Source: Mucilaginibacter_A sp964244955 (GTDB taxonomy: Bacteria > Bacteroidota > Bacteroidia > Sphingobacteriales > Sphingobacteriaceae). Taken from it: a DNA stretch of 24,423 nt. The translations under genes were made by a program, and so were the position numbers. Numbering within the stretch: the first letter of the stretch is position 1; each line of letters starts with the position of its first letter. The notes below the pieces were generated by a model. The model worked only from the letters and a program-made list of their open reading frames with translations. It was not told the origin of the DNA and did not search any database. This document shows, piece by piece, positions 5,725-12,344 of this stretch. Location of the stretch: positions 1 through 24,423 of the forward strand of contig CAXTKQ010000056.1 in the NCBI GenBank assembly GCA_964244955.1, given 5' to 3'.

Positions 5725-7584
5725 TCAGTCAATCTCCAGGTTAAAACGCTTTTTCAATTCCGCTAGTTCCGGGTTTTTGTTAACCATGTACTGAAACTTT
5801 TCGACTGGCGAATAGGGTTTCCTCGACCCGGATTGTTCTTCAATCCGGGTTTGTATTTCGATATTAAAATTTTTCAGTTCCGAACGTAAAAAGTTCATCA
5901 GGTTCGGTTTGTCTTCCCTGAAAGTATTTTCCTGCGTTTTGTTTTCCAGCACCAACTCAAACACATATGGTTTTAGCATTACTGGTTTTTTATGGGTAAA
6001 AACAGTATGCAGCGTCATGCTTTTGTTTTCGGCTTTAGCTTTGGCGGCGTATTCGTTCCACTTTTTCAGGAAATTCTCGTAATCAAAATCTTCAAAATCA
6101 GTGCCTTTCAAATACGGATCGTCATCCACCGTTTCCTGCAAACTCGTTTTGGCCAGGTCTTTTAAGGAAGGGATTTTAACCGAAGTGGAAGCGCCATTTA
6201 AGTTTGGAATGAACAACGTAGATTTTTCTGCTGGCTTCTCTACTGTTTTTACCGGTATATTTTCTTCAGGTTTAGAAACAGGTTTTTCAACAGGTTTTGG
6301 TTCGGTTGCTTCCGGTTGGGCAATTGTTTTTGCTTCGGGAACAGTTACCGTTTCAACAACTTTTGGCTTTATTTCGGGTAGCGTTTCCTGTGGTTTTGCC
6401 GGAGGCGATGAAATTACAACATCAGTTTTTTTTTTCGCCTGTTCTTCCGGTTTGCTTAAAGTTGATGCTTCTTTTACCAGGTTAAAAGCAGCGTTGATGT
6501 GGCACATTTTGATCAAAGCCAGTTCTACCTGCAAGCGTTGGTTTTTGCTGATCTTGTAATTCAGATCGCATTGGTTGGCCAAATTTAAAGCCGAAACCAA
6601 AAAAGAAACCGAAGTTTGCTGCGCTTGCTGCTCGTACTTTTTGCGGATGCCTTCGCTCACTTCCAGCAATTTTAAGGTTGCCGTATCTTTCCCGACCAAC
6701 AAATTCCGGAAATGGTTGGACAAGCCAGAAATGAAATGATAACCATCAAAACCATTGGCCAAAATCTCGTTTAAAATCAGCAAACTTTGCGAAGTGTTTT
6801 CTCCAAGAATGCAATCCGTCAATCTAAAATAATAATCGTAATCCAGAATGTTGAGGTTATCAATCACCAACTTGTAAGTAATTTCCTTTCCGCCCGAAAA
6901 ACTAACGATCTGGTCAAACATTGACAAAGCATCGCGCAGCCCGCCATCCGCTTTTTGGGCGATAATGTGCAAGCCGTCTTCCTCGTAATTGATTTGCTCT
7001 TTTTGCGCGATAAATTCCAAGTGCCGCGTCATGTCATCCACTTGAATCCGGTTGAAATCAAAAATCTGGCAGCGCGACAAAATAGTTGGCAAAATTTTGT
7101 GCTTTTCGGTCGTGGCCAAAATAAAAATGGCATAAGGCGGCGGTTCTTCCAGCGTTTTCAAAAACGCGTTAAAAGCCGCCTGCGAAAGCATATGCACCTC
7201 ATCAATAATATAAACTTTGTAACGGCCAAACTGCGGCGGAATGCGCACCTGCTCAATCAGATTCCTGATATCATCCACCGAATTATTGGAAGCAGCATCC
7301 AGTTCGTGCACATTAAAAGAATTGCCGTTTTGAAAAGCACGGCACGAATCGCAAACGCCGCAAGCTTCTACATCGGGCTGCAAATTCTGGCAATTGATGG
7401 TTTTGGCCAGGATTCGTGCGCAAGTGGTTTTGCCCACGCCGCGCGGCCCGCAAAATAAAAATGCCTGGGCAAGCTGGTTATTTTTGATCGCGTTTTTGAG
7501 CGTGCCGGTGATATGGCGCTGGCCGACAACACTTTCAAACGTAACGGGGCGATATTTACGGGCTGAAACAACAAAATTATCCAT
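5725..7584 (-). CDS. dnaX: DNA polymerase III subunit gamma/tau
   Basis: This is the clamp-loader ATPase that loads the beta sliding clamp and ties the replicase together. The 619-aa product has Walker A GPRGVGKT (46-53), a zinc-binding cluster with Cys65, 75, 78 and 81, Walker B IIDE (126-129), a sensor-1 TTE and the SRC arginine-finger motif (170-172). Domain III ends near residue 380. Then comes a Pro/Glu/Lys/Val-rich linker (about 387-475) and a C-terminal tau-like domain. I start it at ATG 7584 (MDNFVVSARKYRP); an in-frame ATG at 7620 would add 12 residues that do not fit the family. At codons 384-386 lies an A10 run that may give a short gamma form. It converges with the acidic protein gene with no spacer. 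Confidence 0.95.
   Translation of the reverse strand: MDNFVVSARKYRPVTFESVVGQRHITGTLKNAIKNNQLAQAFLFCGPRGVGKTTCARILAKTINCQNLQPDVEACGVCDSCRAFQNGNSFNVHELDAASNNSVDDIRNLIEQVRIPPQFGRYKVYIIDEVHMLSQAAFNAFLKTLEEPPPYAIFILATTEKHKILPTILSRCQIFDFNRIQVDDMTRHLEFIAQKEQINYEEDGLHIIAQKADGGLRDALSMFDQIVSFSGGKEITYKLVIDNLNILDYDYYFRLTDCILGENTSQSLLILNEILANGFDGYHFISGLSNHFRNLLVGKDTATLKLLEVSEGIRKKYEQQAQQTSVSFLVSALNLANQCDLNYKISKNQRLQVELALIKMCHINAAFNLVKEASTLSKPEEQAKKKTDVVISSPPAKPQETLPEIKPKVVETVTVPEAKTIAQPEATEPKPVEKPVSKPEENIPVKTVEKPAEKSTLFIPNLNGASTSVKIPSLKDLAKTSLQETVDDDPYLKGTDFEDFDYENFLKKWNEYAAKAKAENKSMTLHTVFTHKKPVMLKPYVFELVLENKTQENTFREDKPNLMNFLRSELKNFNIEIQTRIEEQSGSRKPYSPVEKFQYMVNKNPELAELKKRFNLEID
6426..6435 (-). promoter_or_regulatory. 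A10 slippery run in dnaX (candidate gamma/tau recoding site)
   Basis: Codons GCG AAA AAA AAA ACT on the minus strand. A shift in either direction stops almost at once: +1 A gives AAC then TGA, while -1 A gives CTG ATG TTG TAA. The product would be about 387-390 residues, ending right after the clamp-loader core, as gamma does in species with dnaX frameshifting or slippage. Confidence 0.6.
6465..6498. repeat. TGCTTC-type interspersed element inside dnaX
   Basis: ATGCTTCTTTTA (6465-6476), spacer CCAGGT, TAAAAGCAGCGTTGAT (6483-6498). It is in frame on the coding strand (minus), encoding AAFNLVKEAS, 29 nt upstream of the A10 run. Confidence 0.6.
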
Positions 7585-7632
7585 CAAGGCGAAGTTAAAC
7601 AGAACGCCGGGTTTGTGCAAATGATTATGGCG

Positions 7633-7661
7633 ATGCTGTTTTTAGGGGCATAAAAACAGTA
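7633..7661. repeat. Interspersed element, CTGTTTTTA type, copy 7
   Basis: ATGCTGTTTTTA (7633-7644), spacer GGGGCA, TAAAAACAGTA (7651-7661). It lies between the divergent dnaX and the 7745 gene. Here the arms do pair with each other. Confidence 0.7.
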
Positions 7662-7744
7662 AACATGGATCTGTTGAAAGCGTTAAAATCCTCAAAAAAA
7701 TTCTATATCTTTAATTAATTCTACTTCAACCTAAAACCTAACTT

Positions 7745-8377
7745 ATGAAACATTTTTTAACGCTTTTTAGCGCCATCTGTATTTCTACGTTTCAGGTTTT
7801 CGGGCAGGATACGGTTAAAACAAATCCTGTTGTTAAAACCAATCCGATTATTTTTGGAGAAGTGTTTTTTGGCTTTGCTGTTGCAGGAGTTTCAGGCGTA
7901 CATGGTGGCTTTAGTTTAAACTATCAGATAAAAAAAAGCCTGATAACATTAAGAGCTACCGAAATTGATGATGTAAAATTAACTGTTTTAGCTCCGATTA
8001 TTCCAATCCCGATTCTTGTAGATCAGGGTAATTTACATGAATATGCAGCTTTGTATGGTTTAAGGTTTATCAAAGAAGGAAAATCTATCAGTTTTTCTCT
8101 GGGTGTTTCTCAAAATACACGCATTATTAAATACAATGACAACAATAACAATTTTCAATATCAAACTCAAAGTTCTTATGTTGGCTTACCTTTTGAACTT
8201 AATGTGAAATGGTTTAAGAAAAATAAAGAACGATACCGGATATATTATGTATTTCCAGTTGGAAAACCAACCAGTTTTGGCAATAGTATCGGCTTAAAAC
8301 TGTCTGGAAATGTATCTAAAAACAGTTATTTAGCTTTGGGGATTAATTTTGGATTAGGTTATCATAAACATTATTAG
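7745..8377 (+). CDS. Small exported protein of unknown function, possibly outer-membrane
   Basis: The 210-aa product begins with a signal peptide (MKHFLTLFSAICISTFQVFG, cleavage probably before QDTV). The mature part is rich in alternating hydrophobic/polar stretches (VHGGFSLNYQI, YVGLPFELNVKWF, NSYLALGINFGLGYHKHY) and ends on an aromatic residue, which suits a small beta-barrel outer-membrane protein; this is inference. I do not recognise a named family. The ATG at 7745 is well placed after an AT-rich leader. The TAG stop runs straight into the right half of an interspersed element. No operon partner is evident, and the next gene appears to have its own -7 element. Confidence 0.75.
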   Translation: MKHFLTLFSAICISTFQVFGQDTVKTNPVVKTNPIIFGEVFFGFAVAGVSGVHGGFSLNYQIKKSLITLRATEIDDVKLTVLAPIIPIPILVDQGNLHEYAALYGLRFIKEGKSISFSLGVSQNTRIIKYNDNNNNFQYQTQSSYVGLPFELNVKWFKKNKERYRIYYVFPVGKPTSFGNSIGLKLSGNVSKNSYLALGINFGLGYHKHY

Positions 8378-8393
8378 TGCATAAAAACAGCAT
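8373..8393. repeat. Interspersed element, partial (right half)
   Basis: ATTAGTGCA then TAAAAACAGCATC (8382-8393). The TAG stop of the preceding gene (8375-8377) lies where the left arm would be. Confidence 0.6.
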
Positions 8394-8406
8394 CAAAGAT
8401 TATTTG

Positions 8407-8414
8407 TATTTTTG
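8407..8414 (+). promoter_or_regulatory. Candidate -7 element for first Uma2 gene
   Basis: TATTTTTG fits TAnnTTTG and would start transcription a few bases downstream, giving a leader of about 15 nt before ATG 8433. This argues against a TTG start at 8412. No clear -33 box is seen. Confidence 0.35.
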
Positions 8415-8430
8415 GAAGCAACACAACAGC

Positions 8431-8512
8431 TTATGCAATTTTCCGACCTTGACCTTGATAAAACTTACACCTACGCCGATTATTTAAAATGGACTTTTGA
8501 CGAACGGCTGGA
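8431..8512 (+). repeat. Uma2 5' repeat, unit 1
   Basis: 82 bp around and after the start codon, differing by a single base from the corresponding part of units 2 and 3, although the gene bodies diverge clearly downstream. Confidence 0.85.
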
Positions 8513-9014
8513 ACTGATTAAAGGAAAAATATTTCCGATGAGTCCAGCTCCTGCGGAAATCCATCAACGGGTATCAACCGTTGTTGCAAATGAATTGTAC
8601 AATATTTTGAAAGGAAAACCTTGCCGGGTTTATTCTGCTCCTTTTGATGTTCGTTTGATGCGAAAATCTAAAAAAGACAAAGAAATTGCCACAGTTTTAC
8701 AACCTGATATTTGTGTGATTTGTGATCTCAAAAAAATCGATGACAAAGGTTGTTTAGGCGCACCTGATATTGTGGTTGAAATTCTTTCCCCAGGCAACAA
8801 CAAAAAGGAACTGCAAAATAAGTATGAGGTTTATGAAGAAGCCGGCGTAAAGGAATATTGGATTATTAACCCTTACGGCAAAACCTTTTTAAAATATATC
8901 TTGGATGAAAACGGACAGTTTCAATCCACAAAATTATTAACGTTGGGCGATGAAGTTACCAGTTCAATTTTACCAAAGTTTGCTTTAAACTTGGATGAAG
9001 TTTTTGCCGACTAA
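8433..9014 (+). CDS. Uma2-family (DUF820) restriction-endonuclease-like protein, copy 1
   Basis: The 193-aa product belongs to the Uma2/DUF820 family, which has a PD-(D/E)xK nuclease fold of unclear role. Visible landmarks are LELIKGKIFPMSPAPAEIH (27-45), the QPDICV acidic site (Asp92), GAPDIVVEILSP (109-120, with Glu116) and NKYEVYEEAGVKEYWII (129-145), which carries the conserved Lys and the GVxEYW signature. The fold's catalytic residues therefore look intact. I use ATG 8433 because the two neighbouring paralogues start at the same MQFSDLDLDK; a TTG at 8412 is possible but less likely. It is the first of three tandem copies. In other phyla the family expands widely with no proven target, so nuclease activity is inferred. 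Confidence 0.88.
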   Translation: MQFSDLDLDKTYTYADYLKWTFDERLELIKGKIFPMSPAPAEIHQRVSTVVANELYNILKGKPCRVYSAPFDVRLMRKSKKDKEIATVLQPDICVICDLKKIDDKGCLGAPDIVVEILSPGNNKKELQNKYEVYEEAGVKEYWIINPYGKTFLKYILDENGQFQSTKLLTLGDEVTSSILPKFALNLDEVFAD

Positions 9015-9044
9015 AATAAACCAAACAAGTAGTTAATCTATTCA

Positions 9045-9070
9045 ATACTGTTTTTATCACCTTAAAATTG
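9045..9070. repeat. Interspersed element, CTGTTTTTA/ATTG type, copy 9
   Basis: ATACTGTTTTTA (9045-9056), spacer TCACCT, TAAAATTG (9063-9070). It lies between Uma2 copies 1 and 2. Confidence 0.65.
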
Positions 9071-9086
9071 TAATAGAGAAGTATAG

Positions 9087-9192
9087 TTTATGAGAAATAA
9101 AGATTTATAATTATGCAATTTTCCGACCTTGACCTTGATAAAACCTACACCTACGCCGATTATTTAAAATGGACTTTTGACGAACGGCTGGA
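9087..9192 (+). repeat. Uma2 5' repeat, unit 2
   Basis: 106 bp identical to 9766-9871, covering 26 nt of leader and the first 80 nt of the coding sequence. Confidence 0.95.
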
Positions 9193-9703
9193 GCTGATTA
9201 AAGGGAAAATATTTCCGATGAGTCCGGCACCTGCAGAAATCCATCAACGGGTTTTTGGAAAAGTATTTGTTGGATTATACATTTACTTAACAAATAAACC
9301 TTGTGCAGTTTATTCTGCACCTTTCGATGTTCGCTTAATTAGAAAATCAAAAAAAGACAAAGAAATAATCACAGTTTTACAACCAGATATTTGTGTGATT
9401 TGTGATCTCGAAAAATTAGATGATAAAGGATGTATCGGTGCGCCTGATATTGTTGTGGAAATCCTTTCTCCAGGAAACAATAAAAAGGAACTGAAAAATA
9501 AGTTTGAGGTTTATGAAGAAGCCGGCGTAAAGGAATATTGGATCATCCATCCGCAGGAAAAAACGTTTTTTAAATATGTTTTGGATGAAGCGGGAAAGTT
9601 TATGCCTACGAATTTACTGACTTTTGGCGACGAAGTTACCAGTCCGGTTTTGCCAGGTTTCGCATTAAATTTGGATGAAGTTTTTGCTGACCGTTTAATT
9701 TGA
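9113..9703 (+). CDS. Uma2-family (DUF820) restriction-endonuclease-like protein, copy 2
   Basis: A 196-aa paralogue of copy 1 with the same start (MQFSDLDLDK) and the same landmarks: LQPDICVICDLEKLDDKGC, GAPDIVVEILSPGNNKKEL and YEEAGVKEYWII. Differences cluster at residues 48-66 (FGKVFVGLYIYLTN against STVVANELYNILKG in copy 1) and near the C-terminus. This suggests the putative nuclease core is kept while the surface region after the first helix varies. It ends with ADRLI. The leader, including an interspersed element, is shared with copy 3, so the duplicated unit of about 680 bp covers both gene and leader. Confidence 0.88.
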   Translation: MQFSDLDLDKTYTYADYLKWTFDERLELIKGKIFPMSPAPAEIHQRVFGKVFVGLYIYLTNKPCAVYSAPFDVRLIRKSKKDKEIITVLQPDICVICDLEKLDDKGCIGAPDIVVEILSPGNNKKELKNKFEVYEEAGVKEYWIIHPQEKTFFKYVLDEAGKFMPTNLLTFGDEVTSPVLPGFALNLDEVFADRLI

Positions 9704-9722
9704 ACACCCGGTTAAATAACCA

Positions 9723-9750
9723 ATACTGTTTTTACCACCCTAAAATTTGG
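9723..9750. repeat. Interspersed element, CTGTTTTTA type, copy 10
   Basis: ATACTGTTTTTA (9723-9734), spacer CCACCC, TAAAATTTGG (9741-9750). It occupies the same place relative to copy 3 as the element at 9045 does to copy 2. Confidence 0.65.
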
Positions 9751-9765
9751 ATAGTAAAATTTATA

Positions 9766-9871
9766 TTTATGAGAAATAAAGATTTATAATTATGCAATTT
9801 TCCGACCTTGACCTTGATAAAACCTACACCTACGCCGATTATTTAAAATGGACTTTTGACGAACGGCTGGA
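9766..9871 (+). repeat. Uma2 5' repeat, unit 3
   Basis: 106 bp identical to 9087-9192. Confidence 0.95.
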
Positions 9872-10394
9872 ACTGATCAAAGGTTATATCTTTAGAATGA
9901 GCCCTGCACCGGCAGAAATTCATGAGCGAATATCACAAAGAATTAATCGGGCTTTGCTGATTTTTTTTTATAATAAACCTTGTGAAGTTTATACTGCCCC
10001 TTTTGATGTTCGTTTAGTAAGAAAAACAGTATCAGACCGGGATATTACTACGGTACTTCAACCCGATATATGTGTAATATGTGATCTGACAAAAATTGAT
10101 GAAAAAGGTTGCCTCGGCGCACCTGATATTGTAGTGGAAATCCTCTCTCCCGGAAACAACAAAAAAGAGCTGCAAAACAAATATGAAGTTTACGAAGAAG
10201 CAGGCGTGAAAGAATATTGGGTAATCCAACCGCAGGGAAAAATTTTTTTTAAATATATCCTGGATGAATATGAAAGGTTTCAGCCTACAAAAGTATTGAC
10301 TTTAGGCGATGAAGTTACAAGTCCGATTTTGCCAGGTTTCGCTTTAAATTTAGATGAAGTTTTTGCAGATCGGTTAGGTGGAACAAGCAATTAA
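9792..10394 (+). CDS. Uma2-family (DUF820) restriction-endonuclease-like protein, copy 3
   Basis: A 200-aa third tandem paralogue. It shares MQFSDLDLDKTYTYADYLKW with the others. It diverges at residues 30-60 (GYIFRMSPAPAEIHERISQR, then INRALLIFFYN) and has RKTVSDRDITTVLQPD in place of RKSKKDKE. The GAPDIVVEILSPGNNKKEL and YEEAGVKEYWVI motifs are intact. The tail ADRLGGTSN is a little longer than in the other copies. A run of eight Ts at 9961-9968 lies within the FFY codons. The TAA stop is 4 nt from the next interspersed element. Function as for copy 1. Confidence 0.88.
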   Translation: MQFSDLDLDKTYTYADYLKWTFDERLELIKGYIFRMSPAPAEIHERISQRINRALLIFFYNKPCEVYTAPFDVRLVRKTVSDRDITTVLQPDICVICDLTKIDEKGCLGAPDIVVEILSPGNNKKELQNKYEVYEEAGVKEYWVIQPQGKIFFKYILDEYERFQPTKVLTLGDEVTSPILPGFALNLDEVFADRLGGTSN

Positions 10395-10398
10395 TGGC

Positions 10399-10430
10399 AT
10401 ACTGTTTTTAGGCACATAAAAACAGCAAGC
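10399..10430. repeat. Interspersed element, CTGTTTTTA/ACAGC type, copy 11
   Basis: ATACTGTTTTTA (10399-10410), spacer GGCACA, TAAAAACAGCAAGC (10417-10430). It is downstream of Uma2 copy 3 and upstream of the GH43 gene. Confidence 0.7.
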
Positions 10431-10461
10431 GTTGTTTCAAACTAAAAATCAAAAACAATAG

Positions 10462-11379
10462 ATGAACGGATCAAAGCAAAAGACCCATACCAATCCAATA
10501 ATTGATGCTGATTTTCCGGACCCGTCCGTAATCCATGTTCCCGGCGATGGTTATTACGCTTATGCCACCCACGATGCGCCTTCGCCTACGGTCAATAACA
10601 TCCAGTTAAGTTATTCAAAAGATTTAACCCAGTGGATAAAACCAGAAGGAGCGTTGGTAGAACCGCCGGTTTGGGCAAAAAACTGTGAAAAATTTTGGGC
10701 GCCGCAAGTGGTAAAAGTTGGTTTAGAATACCGCTTGTATTACGCCGCCGAACCGGATACCAAAGACGGCATGTGCCTGGCTTTGGCCATTTCCAACGAA
10801 CCGCATGGTTTCCGCGATATTGGAAAACCGCTGGCACAAATCCCGGGCTCCACTTACCGGATGATTGACCCATGCTTCTTTTACGATGCAAAAACCGGTA
10901 AGAACTTGTTGTTTTATGGCTCTGCCCACGAGCCAATCAGTGTGGTGGAAGTTGCCGAAGATGGCTTTTCGATCATTAGCAAACCAATTGATGTGCTTTT
11001 TCCAAAACCCGGTGTAAAGTTTGAAACTTTGCGCGAAGGTGCTTTTATAACTTACCAACCAAAATTCGACCGTTATTTAATGTGGGTTTCGGGCGATAAC
11101 ACCTGGGCCGAAAATGGCTACGCCATCAGCGTTTTTTGGTCTGATGACCTGCAGAAAGAATTTCAACCCATTCCCGGAGACCACCTTATTTTAAAACCGA
11201 ACGAACAATGGGATGCCCCCGGTCAAAATTGTATTTTAACGGATGCTGATGGCAATGATTGGATTTTTTATCACGCCGTGGATACTCAAGACCGTTTTAT
11301 TGCCGGAACCAACAAGTTTAAACGCAAAATGTGTATGAAACGTGTTCGGTATGATGAGCAAGGCTGGCCCAGTATTTAA
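10462..11379 (+). CDS. Glycoside hydrolase family 43 protein, cytoplasmic
   Basis: The 305-aa product is a single five-bladed beta-propeller of GH43 type, a family that hydrolyses alpha-L-arabinofuranosides, beta-xylosides or related linkages. The expected acidic residues are visible: the general base Asp in DADFPDPSVI (about residue 18-22), the pKa-modulating Asp in MIDPCFF (about 136) and the general acid Glu in TLREGAF (about 193). There is no signal peptide, so it should act on short oligosaccharides inside the cell. It has no C-terminal lectin-like module, unlike the secreted GH43 at 19461. The substrate cannot be named from sequence. The ATG at 10462 directly precedes the family core. 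A chance-looking ATGCTTCTTTTA sits at 10872-10883 inside the DPCFFY codons. Confidence 0.9.
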   Translation: MNGSKQKTHTNPIIDADFPDPSVIHVPGDGYYAYATHDAPSPTVNNIQLSYSKDLTQWIKPEGALVEPPVWAKNCEKFWAPQVVKVGLEYRLYYAAEPDTKDGMCLALAISNEPHGFRDIGKPLAQIPGSTYRMIDPCFFYDAKTGKNLLFYGSAHEPISVVEVAEDGFSIISKPIDVLFPKPGVKFETLREGAFITYQPKFDRYLMWVSGDNTWAENGYAISVFWSDDLQKEFQPIPGDHLILKPNEQWDAPGQNCILTDADGNDWIFYHAVDTQDRFIAGTNKFKRKMCMKRVRYDEQGWPSI

Positions 11380-11471
11380 ACTTGGATTGTGCCTTTTTAT
11401 TTATTTGCCTTAATTCAGTTTTTATTTTCAACATAAATCAACATCTTGCGTAAAAACCGGAACTTTAATTT

Positions 11472-12344
11472 ATGATAAAAAAGTACTTTCCGCTGTTACG
11501 TGTTTCGCATTATGTCAAAAACTTTTACATATTTCTGCCACTGTTTTTTTCGGGCGAGATATTAAACCATGACAAGTTTTTAAAATCTTTACCTGTATTT
11601 TTTGCTTTTTGTTTTGCCGCAAGTTCCATTTATATCTTTAACGATTTGATGGATATTGATTACGACCGGCAGCATCCAATTAAAAGAAACCGTCCAATCC
11701 CGTCCGGAAAAATATCCAAACTTGAAGCTTACATTTTGACTGCAATTTTACTTGTAATTGCTGTCGCGATTGGGTTTAGTATTTCCAACCAGGTTTTACT
11801 TGTTGTTTTAGCTTATTATATTTTAAACATATTTTACTCTGTCAAATTAAAAAACTTTGCGCTGATTGATGTAACCATTATCAGTATTGGTTTTGATTTG
11901 CGTGTAATTGCAGGCGGCCTGGCAACCGGAATATTGGTTAGTAAATGGCTGATGATTATGGTTTTTTTGTTGTCCATGTTTCAGGCACTTTCCAAAAGAA
12001 TGGACGATTTGTATTTGATGTTAAAAGATGCCGACAAGCAAGTGAGGCGGTCTATCCATGGTTATAGCATTGAGTTTCTTCAAATTGTTTTATCCATGTT
12101 GACGGGCGTAATGTTGGTTTGTTACATCATGTACATCATTTCCCCCGAAATTTTGAACCGGCTTGGTGAATATTCTTATTTTACAACCTTGTTTGTTTTA
12201 CTTGGATTATTACGCTACCTGCAAATAACTTTTGTAAAAAAGACAAGTGGCTCTCCGGTTAAAATTTTAGTGAACGACCGTTTTATACAATTGAGTATTT
12301 TATGCTGGTTGTTTTCTTTTGCTTTTTTAATCTACATTAAATGA
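11472..12344 (+). CDS. UbiA-type prenyltransferase, polyprenyl-phosphate phosphoribosyltransferase-like
   Basis: The 290-aa integral membrane protein has about eight or nine helices and the UbiA aspartate motifs. The first is NDLMDIDYD (57-65), followed by HPIKRNRPIPSGK (68-80); the second region contains KNFALIDVTIISIGFDLRVIAGG (about 127-149). The HPxKRxRPI-SG and GFxLRxIAGG patterns are those of decaprenyl-phosphate 5-phosphoribosyltransferase (the Rv3806c type), which joins PRPP to a polyprenyl phosphate, rather than of quinone-pathway UbiA. It would act at the cytoplasmic face of the inner membrane. Its last codon overlaps the next gene by four bases (ATGA), and a HAD phosphatase follows, matching the next step of that pathway. 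The lipid chain length and final product are unknown. This gene and the next two are visibly richer in A+T than their neighbours. Confidence 0.85.
   Translation: MIKKYFPLLRVSHYVKNFYIFLPLFFSGEILNHDKFLKSLPVFFAFCFAASSIYIFNDLMDIDYDRQHPIKRNRPIPSGKISKLEAYILTAILLVIAVAIGFSISNQVLLVVLAYYILNIFYSVKLKNFALIDVTIISIGFDLRVIAGGLATGILVSKWLMIMVFLLSMFQALSKRMDDLYLMLKDADKQVRRSIHGYSIEFLQIVLSMLTGVMLVCYIMYIISPEILNRLGEYSYFTTLFVLLGLLRYLQITFVKKTSGSPVKILVNDRFIQLSILCWLFSFAFLIYIK

Noticed and set aside
6101..6559. Long open frame antisense to the dnaX linker
   Set aside because: It is explained by the low-complexity Pro/Glu/Lys/Val codons of dnaX read backwards, which give a Ser/Gly/Phe-rich artefact.
7585..7620. N-terminal extension of DnaX from ATG 7620
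   Set aside because: The 12 extra residues are not in the family pattern, while MDNFVVSARKYRP is a standard DnaX start.
8412..8432. TTG start for the first Uma2 gene
   Set aside because: The two neighbouring copies start at MQFSD, and a TAnnTTTG element overlaps this TTG.
9087..9871. CRISPR-like repeats
   Set aside because: The two 106-bp units are 679 bp apart and are the 5' ends of duplicated genes. There are no regular short repeats with spacers and no cas genes.
8433..10394. Restriction-modification or anti-phage island
   Set aside because: Uma2 proteins have a nuclease-like fold, but there is no methylase, helicase or other defence gene nearby, so calling this a defence system is not supported.
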